A stretch of DNA of 64,000 bases from Enterococcus alishanensis (lineage in GTDB: Bacteria > Bacillota > Bacilli > Lactobacillales > Enterococcaceae): NCBI RefSeq assembly GCF_019218635.1, contig NZ_JAHUZB010000001.1:186001-250000 (forward strand), given 5' to 3'. This document shows, piece after piece, positions 1 to 9,562 of the stretch (its first letter is position 1; each line of letters begins with the position of its first letter). Under the pieces are notes generated by a model that was given only the letters and a program-made list of their open reading frames with translations, had not been told where the DNA came from and did no database searches. The position numbers and the translations under genes were made by a program.

Positions 1-9
1 TCATAATTT

Positions 10-39
10 TTGGCAGTCTATTTTCTTGTGTGTTAGAAT
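10..39 (+). promoter_or_regulatory. Probable promoter of the cysteine desulfurase gene
   Basis: A -35-like TTGGCA at 10-15 and a -10-like TAGAAT at 34-39 are separated by 18 bases. They lie about 35 bases upstream of the TTG start at 74. Read by eye only. Confidence 0.45.
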
Positions 40-73
40 AAAACGACTTACATAGCAGAAAGGTTCGATTTTT

Positions 74-1219
74 TTGGAAAAGATTTATTTAGATCATGCA
101 GCGACTAGCCCAATGAATCCACAAGTCATCGCAGAAATGACTGACGTAATGAGTAATATTTATGGTAATCCTTCTAGTATTCACGGAATTGGTCGTGAAG
201 CTGCTGAGAAACTAATGGCTGCGCGAGATATTGTAGCTAAAAGTTTGGCGGTGAAACCTCATGAAATTATTTTTAATAGTGGTGGTACCGAAGGAGATAA
301 TACGGCAATTTTAGGTGTGGCTTTTTCTCGAGCTGAGTTAGGTAAACACATTATCACAACTGCGATTGAGCACCCAGCTGTCATGAATACTATGAAGTAT
401 TTAGAAGACAATGGTTTTGAAGTTACTTATTTAGGTGTGGATAAAAAAGGCCGTATCTCTTTGGATGAATTTCAAGCTGCGTTGCGAGAGGATACGATTT
501 TAGTTTCTGTCATGTATGGCAATAATGAAATTGGTAATCTGATGCCAATAAAAGAAATTGGCGAAATATTAGCGGATCATCCAGCTTATTTCCACAGTGA
601 CGCAGTTCAAGCTTATGGGATCGAAACCATTCGTCCTCATGAATTAGGGATCGATTTATTAAATATTTCAGCCCATAAAATTAACGGACCAAAAGGCGTG
701 GGCTTTTTATTTAAAAATGATGCCATCAAATTGCCAGCTTTACTACGAGGTGGCGAACAAGAAGAAAAGCGTCGGGCTGGAACAGAAAATATCGCCGGCA
801 TTGCTGGTTTAGCCAAAGCAGTGGAAATTTTGACGCCAGCAGAACGCGAGAAACGGACAGAAATGTACCAAAGCTTTAGCCAAATGATTTTATCTGCCTT
901 AGATGTTGCTGAAATTCCTTACGCGATTAATGGCGATCTTGATCATAAATTACCGCAAATCTTGAATCTACGTTTTAAGGGTGTAGTTAATGATTTACTG
1001 TTGATGAAACTAGACTTAAAAGGTGTCGCTGTTTCCACTGGTTCTGCTTGTACAGCTGGAACCGTTGATCCTTCTCACGTACTAGAAGCAATCTATGGCA
1101 AAAATGCACCTGAAATCAAAGAATCGGTTCGTTTTAGTTTTGGTCAAGGAAATACAGAAGCGCAAATGAGCGATTTAACCAAAATTTTGGTGACTAGTTT
1201 GCAAGAGCTGGCAAAGTAG
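74..1219 (+). CDS. Cysteine desulfurase, NifS/IscS type
   Basis: PLP enzyme of 381 residues that takes sulfur from L-cysteine as a protein persulfide for thio-cofactor and tRNA thiolation. The PLP lysine lies in SAHKINGPKG (K202). The catalytic cysteine is C326 in the loop STGSACTAGT. The motifs SGGTEGDN, NNEIG and HSDAVQ are all present. The start is TTG at 74, preceded by GAAAGG. A DUF1831 gene follows and mnmA lies 4.5 kb on; MnmA receives persulfide sulfur, so a role in 2-thiouridine synthesis is likely (inference). Some NifS proteins also handle selenocysteine, but nothing here shows that. Confidence 0.93.
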   Translation: MEKIYLDHAATSPMNPQVIAEMTDVMSNIYGNPSSIHGIGREAAEKLMAARDIVAKSLAVKPHEIIFNSGGTEGDNTAILGVAFSRAELGKHIITTAIEHPAVMNTMKYLEDNGFEVTYLGVDKKGRISLDEFQAALREDTILVSVMYGNNEIGNLMPIKEIGEILADHPAYFHSDAVQAYGIETIRPHELGIDLLNISAHKINGPKGVGFLFKNDAIKLPALLRGGEQEEKRRAGTENIAGIAGLAKAVEILTPAEREKRTEMYQSFSQMILSALDVAEIPYAINGDLDHKLPQILNLRFKGVVNDLLLMKLDLKGVAVSTGSACTAGTVDPSHVLEAIYGKNAPEIKESVRFSFGQGNTEAQMSDLTKILVTSLQELAK

Positions 1220-1277
1220 ATTGAAATGCCAGATAAACATCTCTATAATAAGAATGAAAGAATATAAATGAGGTGAA

Positions 1278-1628
1278 ATGATGGGATACAGTCAAATGGA
1301 TACTGTTGAAGGCGCAAAATTTGAATATAAGTTGGCTCCCGAAGCCAAACGCTATACTTTGCGAGACAATGGATTTAAAGAAACCAAAGCTGGCAATTTT
1401 CAATTGGTTATGCCGCTGAATGCAACACCCCAAAGTAAAGAAGGATTCAAATTAAAAATCACAGTCGACAAAGAATTGAACGGCTTTAAAATGTCAGTGA
1501 CGACTGCCAACGGTTTAAAAACCTTCAATATTTTTAAAGATGAAAAAAATCAATTGGTGCAAGAGAAATTTTATTTTTTAATGGATGGCATGATTGATCG
1601 GGGTTTATTTACTAAAAGTGAAAAATAA
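1278..1628 (+). CDS. DUF1831 family protein, cysteine desulfurase partner
   Basis: Small 116-residue soluble protein that resembles the DUF1831 family, which in enterococci and lactobacilli commonly sits directly behind a cysteine desulfurase gene, as here (59-base gap). No catalytic motif, membrane segment or cysteine is evident. Two adjacent ATG codons (1278 and 1281) are possible starts. The AGGTGA site at 1271-1276 suits 1281 better by spacing. The biochemical function is unknown; a helper role for the desulfurase is inferred from position only. Confidence 0.8.
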   Translation: MMGYSQMDTVEGAKFEYKLAPEAKRYTLRDNGFKETKAGNFQLVMPLNATPQSKEGFKLKITVDKELNGFKMSVTTANGLKTFNIFKDEKNQLVQEKFYFLMDGMIDRGLFTKSEK

Positions 1629-1630
1629 GA

Positions 1631-1673
1631 GAAATAAATTTTATTCTTACGGGGATAAAATTTATTTCTTTTT
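1631..1673 (+). terminator. Rho-independent terminator
   Basis: A perfect 14-bp inverted repeat (1631-1644 with 1655-1668) with a 10-base loop is followed by TTTTTG. It closes the desulfurase-DUF1831 unit. Confidence 0.85.
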
Positions 1674-1781
1674 GTTTATCAGAAGGCAAGGCAAGATAAA
1701 TATGGTACACTCTTAATAACAAAATCGTTTTCAAGTTGTTATTTAGATACGTACTTTTGTATCTTAGGAGAAGGTGAGAAT

Positions 1782-2435
1782 TTGGTACATAAGATTAAGA
1801 CAGTCCCCCATCATAAAATTATTTCTGAATATCGCCTGTTAACAGGCTTGAGTATTTCAATAGAAGATTGTGCCAGCTTAGCAAAACAACTGCAAAGCTA
1901 TGGCGTGGATGATTATCGAGTTGGAAAATATCAAGGAAATAGTTATTTAACTCGTTACCTAGATTATTTCGTTGATTTTTTACCGATGTGGCAATATAAG
2001 AAGAAATATTTGATTCCTTTGTTATTTAGGTGTACAAAAGACACAGAGAAAATGTTTGATAACCCAAATCGTTGGCCAGCTTTTTTTGTTTTATTGGATT
2101 GGTATTTAACTTTTCATCCTCAAAAAGTATTAATTCACCATGGAACAAGCGATGAAAAGCAGCCGATTGTTGATACAGCATTTGTTATCTTTAGATTGTC
2201 TGAGATTTGGGATGGGATGGCTTTTCCGATTGGTAATTTAAACACATTAGCGGAATTTGAAGAATGGAATAAAAAAAGTCACGTGTTAGACACTGGTAGC
2301 GGCTTTCAACGAACTTCAGACTTTGATGAACATAATATCGAGGATTTATCGCAGGTAGCGGTCTTGATTGAAATTGTGAAGTTAAAATACCAAGATAAAT
2401 TAAAAAAACAAGGGTATAACTTACCTAAGTCATAA
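1782..2435 (+). CDS. Hypothetical protein, 217 residues
   Basis: I do not recognise the family. The start is TTG at 1782 after a strong AGGAGAAGGTGAG site. The protein is soluble-looking and rich in aromatic residues (LDYFVDFLPMWQY, WPAFFVLLDWYLTF), with no signal peptide and no clear membrane helix. A lysine-rich tail ends the protein. It is followed after only 16 bases by a phosphoesterase gene, so the two are probably co-transcribed. Codon use looks like its neighbours. The coding call is secure; the function is not. Confidence 0.8.
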   Translation: MVHKIKTVPHHKIISEYRLLTGLSISIEDCASLAKQLQSYGVDDYRVGKYQGNSYLTRYLDYFVDFLPMWQYKKKYLIPLLFRCTKDTEKMFDNPNRWPAFFVLLDWYLTFHPQKVLIHHGTSDEKQPIVDTAFVIFRLSEIWDGMAFPIGNLNTLAEFEEWNKKSHVLDTGSGFQRTSDFDEHNIEDLSQVAVLIEIVKLKYQDKLKKQGYNLPKS

Positions 2436-2451
2436 AATGTAGGTGAGAGAG

Positions 2452-3057
2452 ATGAAGTACTTTATTTCCGATACGCATTTTTTCCATGAAAATCTATTGG
2501 GGGACAATGATTTTGCTCCACGTATTTTTGATACCGTGAAAGAAATGAATCAAGCATTGGTAGACGGCTGGAATCAAGTAGTCAAGGATAAAGACGTGGT
2601 TTATCATTTAGGCGACGTGGCGATGCATCCGTTGTATGAACGGGGAAATGATGAAATTTTAGCGGAAATATTAAAATTAAATGGTCGGATTATTTTTATT
2701 AAAGGCAATCACGATTCACGGGCGTTCTTTAATTTTTTAGCAGCCAACGATCCATTAATGCCAGATGGTTCTAATAAATTTGAATTCCATGATGTAGGTG
2801 CGATTGTAAAATTTAATCACCATCAATATTATTTGACCCATTATCCGATGCTTTTAGGTAAAACAGTAAATATCCGTAATTTGCATGGGCACATTCACCA
2901 TTACAGTATGCCGATTGCTGAAGATATCAACGTTGGTGTCGATGCACCGGAGCGGGATTTATTACCTGAAAAATTACCGTTTGGGGCACCAATTTCCGAA
3001 AATCTCATCGATGTTATCGCTATTGAAAAAGAAGCAGAAATAAAGAAATTAAAATAA
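2452..3057 (+). CDS. Metallophosphoesterase, calcineurin-like
   Basis: Predicted dinuclear-metal phosphoesterase of about 201 residues. The metal-ligand motifs run in the expected order: SDTHFFH at the N terminus, HLGDVAMH, KGNHDSR, THYPM and LHGHIHH. The substrate is not evident; the family includes phosphodiesterases and 2',3'-cyclic nucleotide or unknown-substrate enzymes. ATG 2452 is chosen because AGGTGAG at 2441-2447 is correctly spaced from it; an in-frame GTG at 2443 overlaps that site. It is probably transcribed with the unknown gene before it. Confidence 0.88.
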   Translation: MKYFISDTHFFHENLLGDNDFAPRIFDTVKEMNQALVDGWNQVVKDKDVVYHLGDVAMHPLYERGNDEILAEILKLNGRIIFIKGNHDSRAFFNFLAANDPLMPDGSNKFEFHDVGAIVKFNHHQYYLTHYPMLLGKTVNIRNLHGHIHHYSMPIAEDINVGVDAPERDLLPEKLPFGAPISENLIDVIAIEKEAEIKKLK

Positions 3058-3063
3058 ATTGAA

Positions 3064-3093
3064 GCATTGCAAGTTGGTTGCAGTGCTTTTTTT
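3064..3093 (+). terminator. Rho-independent terminator
   Basis: The stem GCATTGCAA / TTGCAGTGC (one G-U pair) with a 5-base loop is followed by a T-run at 3087-3093. Confidence 0.8.
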
Positions 3094-3107
3094 AAGGAGT
3101 GAAGTTG

Positions 3108-3722
3108 ATGAATTACGGACCAGATCCTAAAGCAATTTATCCTAATGAAGCGATTAAAAGTGTTTGCTTTATTAAAAATGTAATTACTCGAAAAAATATC
3201 ACTGTGGGTGACTATACTTATTACGATGATGCGAATGGACCAGAAAATTTTGAGCAACACGTGACTCATCACTATGAATTTTTAGGGGATCAATTAATCA
3301 TCGGTAAATTTTGTGCAATCGCTAGTGGGATTGAATTTGTCATGAATGGCGCCAACCATCGGATGAATAGTATTACGACGTATCCTTTTAACATTATGGG
3401 ACATGGTTGGGAAAAAGCTACGCCAGAACTGAGTGATTTACCTTTTAAAGGTGATACCATTGTCGGTAATGATGTCTGGATTGGGCAAAGCGTGACGGTG
3501 ATGCCAGGTGTCAAAATTGGTAATGGCGCGATTGTTGCTGCTAATTCTGTCGTGACAAAGGATGTGCCGGCTTATCATATTGTAGGTGGCAATCCGGCTA
3601 AAATAATTAAACCGCGTTTTTCAGCAGAAAAAATTAGTCAACTAGAAGAACTAAAATGGTGGGATTGGTCGGCGGAGAAAATTTTTAACCAATTAACTGA
3701 ATTAACCAAGATAATAAAGTAA
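3108..3722 (+). CDS. Vat-like xenobiotic O-acetyltransferase (hexapeptide family)
   Basis: Left-handed beta-helix acetyltransferase of about 204 residues, closest in my reading to streptogramin A acetyltransferases (Vat) and CatB-type enzymes. Diagnostic strings are NGANHRM (catalytic His), YPFN, GWEKATPEL, GDTIVGNDVWIG, VMPGVKIGNGAIVAANSVVTKDV and GNPAKIIKPRF. The predicted reaction is acetyl transfer from acetyl-CoA to a hydroxyl of a xenobiotic; streptogramin A is a hypothesis and is not shown by sequence alone. ATG 3108 sits 8 bases after AAGGAG; a GTG at 3099 overlaps that site. The gene is chromosomal and single, with no mobile element nearby, so it is probably intrinsic. Confidence 0.85.
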   Translation: MNYGPDPKAIYPNEAIKSVCFIKNVITRKNITVGDYTYYDDANGPENFEQHVTHHYEFLGDQLIIGKFCAIASGIEFVMNGANHRMNSITTYPFNIMGHGWEKATPELSDLPFKGDTIVGNDVWIGQSVTVMPGVKIGNGAIVAANSVVTKDVPAYHIVGGNPAKIIKPRFSAEKISQLEELKWWDWSAEKIFNQLTELTKIIK

Positions 3723-3753
3723 GCGCCGCGGGATTTCCGCAGCGCTTTTTTTT
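3722..3753. terminator. Bidirectional terminator between convergent genes
   Basis: AGCGCCGCGG (3722-3731) pairs with CCGCAGCGCT (3737-3746) and a T-run follows. It serves the acetyltransferase gene and lies at the very end of the convergent membrane-protein gene. Confidence 0.85.
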
Positions 3754-5129
3754 TAGGGCAGATGAGCCAAAATAGCTTGATAGGCATCTCTGGTTTTTTT
3801 TGCTTGTTTATTGGTGTAATAATAGGTGCGTTGTTTGGTTTGAATTTCTAAAATCGGTTGATCATTATTAATGACAAACATGGAAATTTTTGTTTGTTTG
3901 TCTTGAAAATTGCCGATAGCATAGTGGTCAGTTGCTAAACCGTTTGTTTTTATAAAGTGGTCAGGTAATTGCTTCACTAGGCGAACATTTTCAATATTAT
4001 TGTAGGCAATTTCTTTTGAAGGATAAAAAGGCGCATCTAAAATGATTTCGTTGGTTTCAACTTGGTAAGTCATGGGATTAGGATGATAATCTAAAAAATA
4101 CATCGGTCCAATGGTACCCACCATCGCCACTACCAAAATAATTCCTACGATAGCCATCGAGACTTTACCTCCCAAACGGCCAATGTTGACACCCATATTC
4201 ATTCCAACTCGATCTGGAATCATTAAGCGATGATCGTTTGGATTATAGTAAAGTCCAAAGCGCCAATAATAATCATCGCCACGATAACGAAATGTCGGTG
4301 TTTGACTCAGTAATGCATCTTGTTTTTTTCGTAAACGTAATAACCAGTAGAGAGTAAAACCAATTAAAAGGAACATCAATATAAATTCCACAATCATAAA
4401 AATCATGAAGGTACTAGGTTTCATATAGATGCTAAACATAGGAATAAATATCATTAACGTAATGCCGATGCTCATACCGGCCATCATACTGGACCAGTAA
4501 AATTTGGTTAAATCATTATATTGCTGATTAATTTTTTGATCATCAGTCAGCGCTCGTACTGGTAAACGTTTAATATAGTACCAGCCCACGATTAATAATA
4601 ACCAAGTCACCAACATAGTGATTAACATAATGATACCTAAACCTTGGTTAAAGGAAAGCAAAACAACATTACCGGCAATAATTAATATTAGAGCAGCAAC
4701 AAACCACCAGATTGAAACTATTTTCCGATTTTTCTCGATAATCGTTTGGGTATTCATCTGCACGGGTGCCTCGGTTAATTCCCAATGATTTTGAACAATT
4801 AAATTGTGCATCTTTCGAATGTAGCGAATTTGTAAAAAGTAAAAATTAGCAATTAAAGCATACAATACTAGAAAGAATAAGGTCATAAAGATAGAGTCTT
4901 TCATTGGTAGAAAAAAGATTAAGGAAATCAATGAGTAAATAGTTGCCACTTGAAATAATCTTTTCCGATATTTTTTCGCTAAGGTAGTGACTTGTGGATC
5001 ATTTACATGTTCTGGTGAAAAGGTATTTTCAATCACTACATAATTGTGAGGTTTCGCTGCCAAACCGCCGGTAAAGGCCATGATAAAACTACAAAAAACA
5101 AATATGACAAAAATGATGATTCCCATCAT
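3753..5129 (-). CDS. Multi-pass membrane protein, DUF1648/DUF5808 type, partner of a GntR regulator
   Basis: Integral membrane protein of 458 residues. It has an N-terminal helix (residues 3-22), further hydrophobic helices around 60-100, 135-185, 210-265 and 325-345, and a C-terminal soluble domain. The stretch YYNPNDHRLMIPDR fits the DUF5808 pattern, and the middle looks like a DUF1648 protein. It overlaps the upstream GntR gene by 4 bases, the usual arrangement for YtrA-type regulators and the membrane protein they control. The function is unknown; an envelope or antibiotic-stress role is inferred from this pairing. Confidence 0.8.
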   Translation of the reverse strand: MMGIIIFVIFVFCSFIMAFTGGLAAKPHNYVVIENTFSPEHVNDPQVTTLAKKYRKRLFQVATIYSLISLIFFLPMKDSIFMTLFFLVLYALIANFYFLQIRYIRKMHNLIVQNHWELTEAPVQMNTQTIIEKNRKIVSIWWFVAALILIIAGNVVLLSFNQGLGIIMLITMLVTWLLLIVGWYYIKRLPVRALTDDQKINQQYNDLTKFYWSSMMAGMSIGITLMIFIPMFSIYMKPSTFMIFMIVEFILMFLLIGFTLYWLLRLRKKQDALLSQTPTFRYRGDDYYWRFGLYYNPNDHRLMIPDRVGMNMGVNIGRLGGKVSMAIVGIILVVAMVGTIGPMYFLDYHPNPMTYQVETNEIILDAPFYPSKEIAYNNIENVRLVKQLPDHFIKTNGLATDHYAIGNFQDKQTKISMFVINNDQPILEIQTKQRTYYYTNKQAKKTRDAYQAILAHLP

Positions 5130-5506
5130 GATTGATCAGCTCCTTTTTTAAAGCTGGATAGAATAGTTGCAACTTTTTCCAGCAATTCTTTTTCTGTGAT
5201 ACCGGAAAGCGCCAATTCCGCTAAAATCAAAGTGAGGCTTTCGTCACGATTTTCTTTTGTAATCACTGGTAATGGTGCAACAACTGTTCCTTTGCGGCGG
5301 TCAGCAATTAAGTAGCCCGCTTCTTTTAATTGCTGATAACCTTTAGAAACAGTCATAGTATTGACGCCCAGTTCATCAGCAATTTGTCTAACTGTCGGTA
5401 ATTGTTCGCCAACACTTAATTCGCCTTTTGCAATGCCGATAATGATTTGGCGCTTCAGTTGTGAATAAATCGCTTCTTCTGATAATGGATCGATTTCTAA
5501 AATCAT
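5126..5506 (-). CDS. GntR-family transcriptional regulator, YtrA subfamily
   Basis: Short repressor of about 126 residues: an N-terminal winged helix (IYSQLKRQIIIGIAKGELSV ... QLPTVRQIADELGVNTMTVSKGYQQL) and only a short C-terminal helical tail, as in the YtrA subfamily. ATG 5506 is preferred because the AGGAGG site lies 7 bases before it; the ATG at 5512 is only 1 base from that site. It is the first gene of a two-gene operon. A near-perfect palindrome over its own promoter suggests autorepression. Confidence 0.9.
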   Translation of the reverse strand: MILEIDPLSEEAIYSQLKRQIIIGIAKGELSVGEQLPTVRQIADELGVNTMTVSKGYQQLKEAGYLIADRRKGTVVAPLPVITKENRDESLTLILAELALSGITEKELLEKVATILSSFKKGADQS

Positions 5507-5518
5507 AATCATGCCTCC

Positions 5519-5550
5519 TTGTATTATTTATATTAATACAAATAATACAA
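5519..5550. promoter_or_regulatory. Probable GntR operator, 32-bp palindrome
   Basis: The 32 bases read almost identically on both strands: only positions 12 and 21 break the symmetry, so 30 of 32 positions are palindromic. It covers the -10 and start region of the gntR promoter and ends next to the ribosome-binding site. This is what an autoregulatory YtrA-type operator should look like. Confidence 0.75.
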
Positions 5551-5558
5551 AGTGTCAA
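5530..5558 (-). promoter_or_regulatory. Promoter of the gntR operon
   Basis: On the minus strand TTGACA (5553-5558) and TAATAT (5530-5535) are separated by exactly 17 bases. The -10 and spacer lie inside the palindrome. Confidence 0.8.
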
Positions 5559-5570
5559 AAAATTTTCCTC

Positions 5571-5599
5571 TCGAATTTATTTTTAAATTGTTGTATAAT
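5571..5599 (+). promoter_or_regulatory. Probable mnmA promoter
   Basis: A consensus TATAAT at 5594-5599, extended by a TG one base upstream, with a weak -35 (TCGAAT) 17 bases away. It is 72 bases upstream of the mnmA start. Confidence 0.5.
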
Positions 5600-5656
5600 G
5601 CAGATTACTGAAAAGTTGCGACCTTCAAATCGATAATTTTTTCGGAATTTAAATGA

Positions 5657-6790
<1,134 letters not shown>

Positions 6791-6875
6791 AAAAAGAGTT
6801 GGGAATTTTGTAGCGCCTCTGAAAGTTAGTTTTTTGGCTAACTTTCTAGGGGCGCTTCATTGCTCAACTCTTTTT
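6791..6875. terminator. Compound bidirectional terminator hairpin
   Basis: Outer arms AAAAAGAGTTG and CAACTCTTTTT enclose a second long hairpin (GCGCCTCTGAAAGTTAG against CTAACTTTCTAGGGGCGC). A T-run in both directions serves the convergent mnmA and ATPase genes. Confidence 0.8.
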
Positions 6876-6876
6876 A

Positions 6877-9543
6877 TTATTGTTGATTTTTAGCCGCCTG
6901 ATAATTTTTTTGCGGACGTTTATTCAAGAATACCTTGGTGATTTCCATTAAGAAAACAGCTAATAAAGCTAGACTTAGAGCAAGACCAATATTTCCAAGG
7001 GAGAAATCAGCTGGAATAGCGAAAATTTCTCGTACTCCTGGCAATAATGTCAAACTAAATAATAAGCCACTCGCCAGTACGGCAATTAAAACAATTTTAT
7101 TTGAAAAGAAGCCAGCTTGAATGGCTGTCTCAGTATTCGAGCGTGCTGGAAAAGTTTGCAATGTACGACTAAAAATTAAAGTGGTAAAAGCCATCGCAAC
7201 ACCAATTTCTGGACTGGTCATGTTACCAAACCATTGTGAAAAGATGACGGCTGCAGCAATCAAAATCCCACGATAAGTCACTGAAATCAATGTTTTGCCA
7301 GTAAAAATTCCTTTATCAGGATCTCGTGGATTTCTTGCCATAATATCTGGTTCAGCTTTTTCAGTTCCCAAAGCAATAGCTGGTAAAGAGTCGTTGACTA
7401 GATTAATGAACAGCAATTGTAGTGCCGTAAAAGGATTGTCCCAACCGATAATTAAGGCAAAAACAATCGCGATAATCGCCCCTAAGTTTCCTGCGAATAA
7501 ATAGGCTACTGCTTTTTTTATATTGTCAAAAACATTTCGACCAACAGCTACAGCGCTAATAATTGAAGCAAAGTTGTCATCGGTTAAAACCATCGCAGCG
7601 GCATCTTTTGCCACATCAGTTCCAGTTCCCATAGCAATCCCTATGTCGGCTTGTTTTAAAGCCGGTGCATCATTGACACCGTCACCAGTCATAGCAGAGA
7701 TATGACCTTGGGCTTGCCAAGCGCGAATAATCCGAATTTTATTTTCTGGTGAAACCCGCGCATAAACAGTAATATCAGCCAGACGATCGGTAAGTTCAGC
7801 ATCAGTTAATTGATCTAATTCTGAACCAGTTAGAGCTTGATTACCATTTGTAAAAATCCCGATTTCTTTGGCGATTGCTACGGCGGTGGTTTTGTGATCA
7901 CCTGTAATCATGACTGTTTTGATACCGGCAGCTCGAGCTTCTTTGACAGCAGCAAAAACTTCTTTACGAGGGGGATCAATCATGGCTAGTAAACCAACTA
8001 AGATTAAATCATTTTCAGCTTCAAAGTTCAGCTCGTCTTGATTAATTTCTTTGTAAGCGAAAGCCAATACCCGCAAGGCCCGATTGGAAAAAGCTTCATT
8101 CTGCGCTTGCATTTTTTTCTGAGCAGCTTGATCAAATGGAACTACTTTACCATCTAGTAAAATTTTACTAGCTCTTTGAAAGACTATATCAGGTCCACCT
8201 TTTGTCACCATTATTTTTTGTCCATCTATTTCATGAAGAGTAGACATTAGTTTACGATCAGAATCAAATGGTAACTCAGCTAAACGGGGATAATTTTTTT
8301 GAATTTCTCGATAAGCTTGATTATTTTTTTGACTGTAATCAATTAAAGCAATTTCGGTTGGATCACCTAGTTTGGTACCATCCTCAGCTATTGACGCATC
8401 ATTGGCTAAGACACTGATGTCGATCAAGCGTTTTTCATCAAAAGACCAATTTTTTGGTTCGTTAGAAAATTCGCCTGATTGACCATTGGCTAGATAAAAA
8501 TCAATCACAGTCATTTTATTTTGGGTTAAGGTACCAGTCTTATCAGTACAAATAATACTTGTGGATCCTAAAGTTTCAACGGCTGGCAACTTACGAATAA
8601 TCGCATGTTGTTTAGCCATTTTTTTCGTTCCTAGTGATAAGACGATGGTAACAATTGACTGTAAAGCTTCAGGAATTGCCGCCACTGCGACCGCGACTGC
8701 AAACATAAAGGCGTTGATAATTTCTTCCGTTAAGTTAGTAGGCGCACCGCCAATAAATAAACGCGAAATCTGAACCACCAAAATTAAGATCGATAAGGCT
8801 AAAATAGCCAAACTTAATTTTTTACTGAAACGATCCAAACCACGTTGCAGTGGGGTTTTACTTTCGGTTGTAGACTCTAATAGATTGGCAACTTGCCCAA
8901 TTTCAGTTTGGCTACCAGTTGCGCTAACGAAAAACTTAGCACGACCATAGGTAACAATTGTGCCACTAAAAACCATATTATCACGATCACCCACCGGTAA
9001 AGTGCCAGTTAAAACGGCTAAGTCTTTTTCTGCTGGCGTCGATTCACCAGTTAGCATCCCTTCGTCTACTTTTAAAGAGCCGGCTTCAACCAATCGCCCA
9101 TCAGCTGGCACATAGTCACCGGCTTCTAAAATAACTAAATCACCTACGACTAAATCTTTAGCTGGGATTTGAATTTCTTGTTGATCACGTATTACAGCGG
9201 CATCAGGAGCCGATAATTTTTTCAGTGCATCTAGCGAGCCTTCTGCTTTTTTAGTTTGAATCACACTCACTACCGAGTTCAGTAATAATACTGCAAAAAT
9301 TACTAAGGATTCAACGTGAGCGCCCATCACCATTTGAACAATCGCAACAATTAACAGTACTACTACCATGGCATCTTTAAAGGTGTCTAAAAATAGTCGC
9401 CAACTAGATTTTTTTGGTTGTTCTTTTAACTGATTGGGACCATTTTCTGCCAGTCTTTTAGTCGCTTCAGCAACTGACAAACCATTTTCTGATGTTTGCA
9501 GTGTCTGTTGTAAATCTTTGATATTTTTCTGATAAATTTCCAT
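6877..9543 (-). CDS. P-type cation exporter ATPase, probable Mn2+/Ca2+ efflux (YoaB/MgtA-like)
   Basis: P-type II ATPase of 888 residues. Visible parts in order: N-terminal cytoplasmic region, actuator motif LTGEST, the AAIPEAL ion-site helix, the phosphorylation motif ICTDKTGTLTQ (D334), nucleotide-binding domain, MTGDGVNDAPALK hinge, and a C-terminal block of membrane helices. Sequence alone would say calcium pump. The manganese riboswitch directly upstream argues for Mn2+ efflux, as for the riboswitch-controlled ATPases of Lactococcus and pneumococcus. ATG 9543 follows GGAGG with 7 bases between. Confidence 0.9.
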   Translation of the reverse strand: MEIYQKNIKDLQQTLQTSENGLSVAEATKRLAENGPNQLKEQPKKSSWRLFLDTFKDAMVVVLLIVAIVQMVMGAHVESLVIFAVLLLNSVVSVIQTKKAEGSLDALKKLSAPDAAVIRDQQEIQIPAKDLVVGDLVILEAGDYVPADGRLVEAGSLKVDEGMLTGESTPAEKDLAVLTGTLPVGDRDNMVFSGTIVTYGRAKFFVSATGSQTEIGQVANLLESTTESKTPLQRGLDRFSKKLSLAILALSILILVVQISRLFIGGAPTNLTEEIINAFMFAVAVAVAAIPEALQSIVTIVLSLGTKKMAKQHAIIRKLPAVETLGSTSIICTDKTGTLTQNKMTVIDFYLANGQSGEFSNEPKNWSFDEKRLIDISVLANDASIAEDGTKLGDPTEIALIDYSQKNNQAYREIQKNYPRLAELPFDSDRKLMSTLHEIDGQKIMVTKGGPDIVFQRASKILLDGKVVPFDQAAQKKMQAQNEAFSNRALRVLAFAYKEINQDELNFEAENDLILVGLLAMIDPPRKEVFAAVKEARAAGIKTVMITGDHKTTAVAIAKEIGIFTNGNQALTGSELDQLTDAELTDRLADITVYARVSPENKIRIIRAWQAQGHISAMTGDGVNDAPALKQADIGIAMGTGTDVAKDAAAMVLTDDNFASIISAVAVGRNVFDNIKKAVAYLFAGNLGAIIAIVFALIIGWDNPFTALQLLFINLVNDSLPAIALGTEKAEPDIMARNPRDPDKGIFTGKTLISVTYRGILIAAAVIFSQWFGNMTSPEIGVAMAFTTLIFSRTLQTFPARSNTETAIQAGFFSNKIVLIAVLASGLLFSLTLLPGVREIFAIPADFSLGNIGLALSLALLAVFLMEITKVFLNKRPQKNYQAAKNQQ

Positions 9544-9562
9544 TATATTCCTCCAATTCAAT

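Noticed and set aside
74-1219. The cysteine desulfurase as selenocysteine machinery (SelA)
   Set aside because: Its motifs and length are those of NifS/IscS, and it has the catalytic Cys loop. It is not evidence of a Sec pathway.
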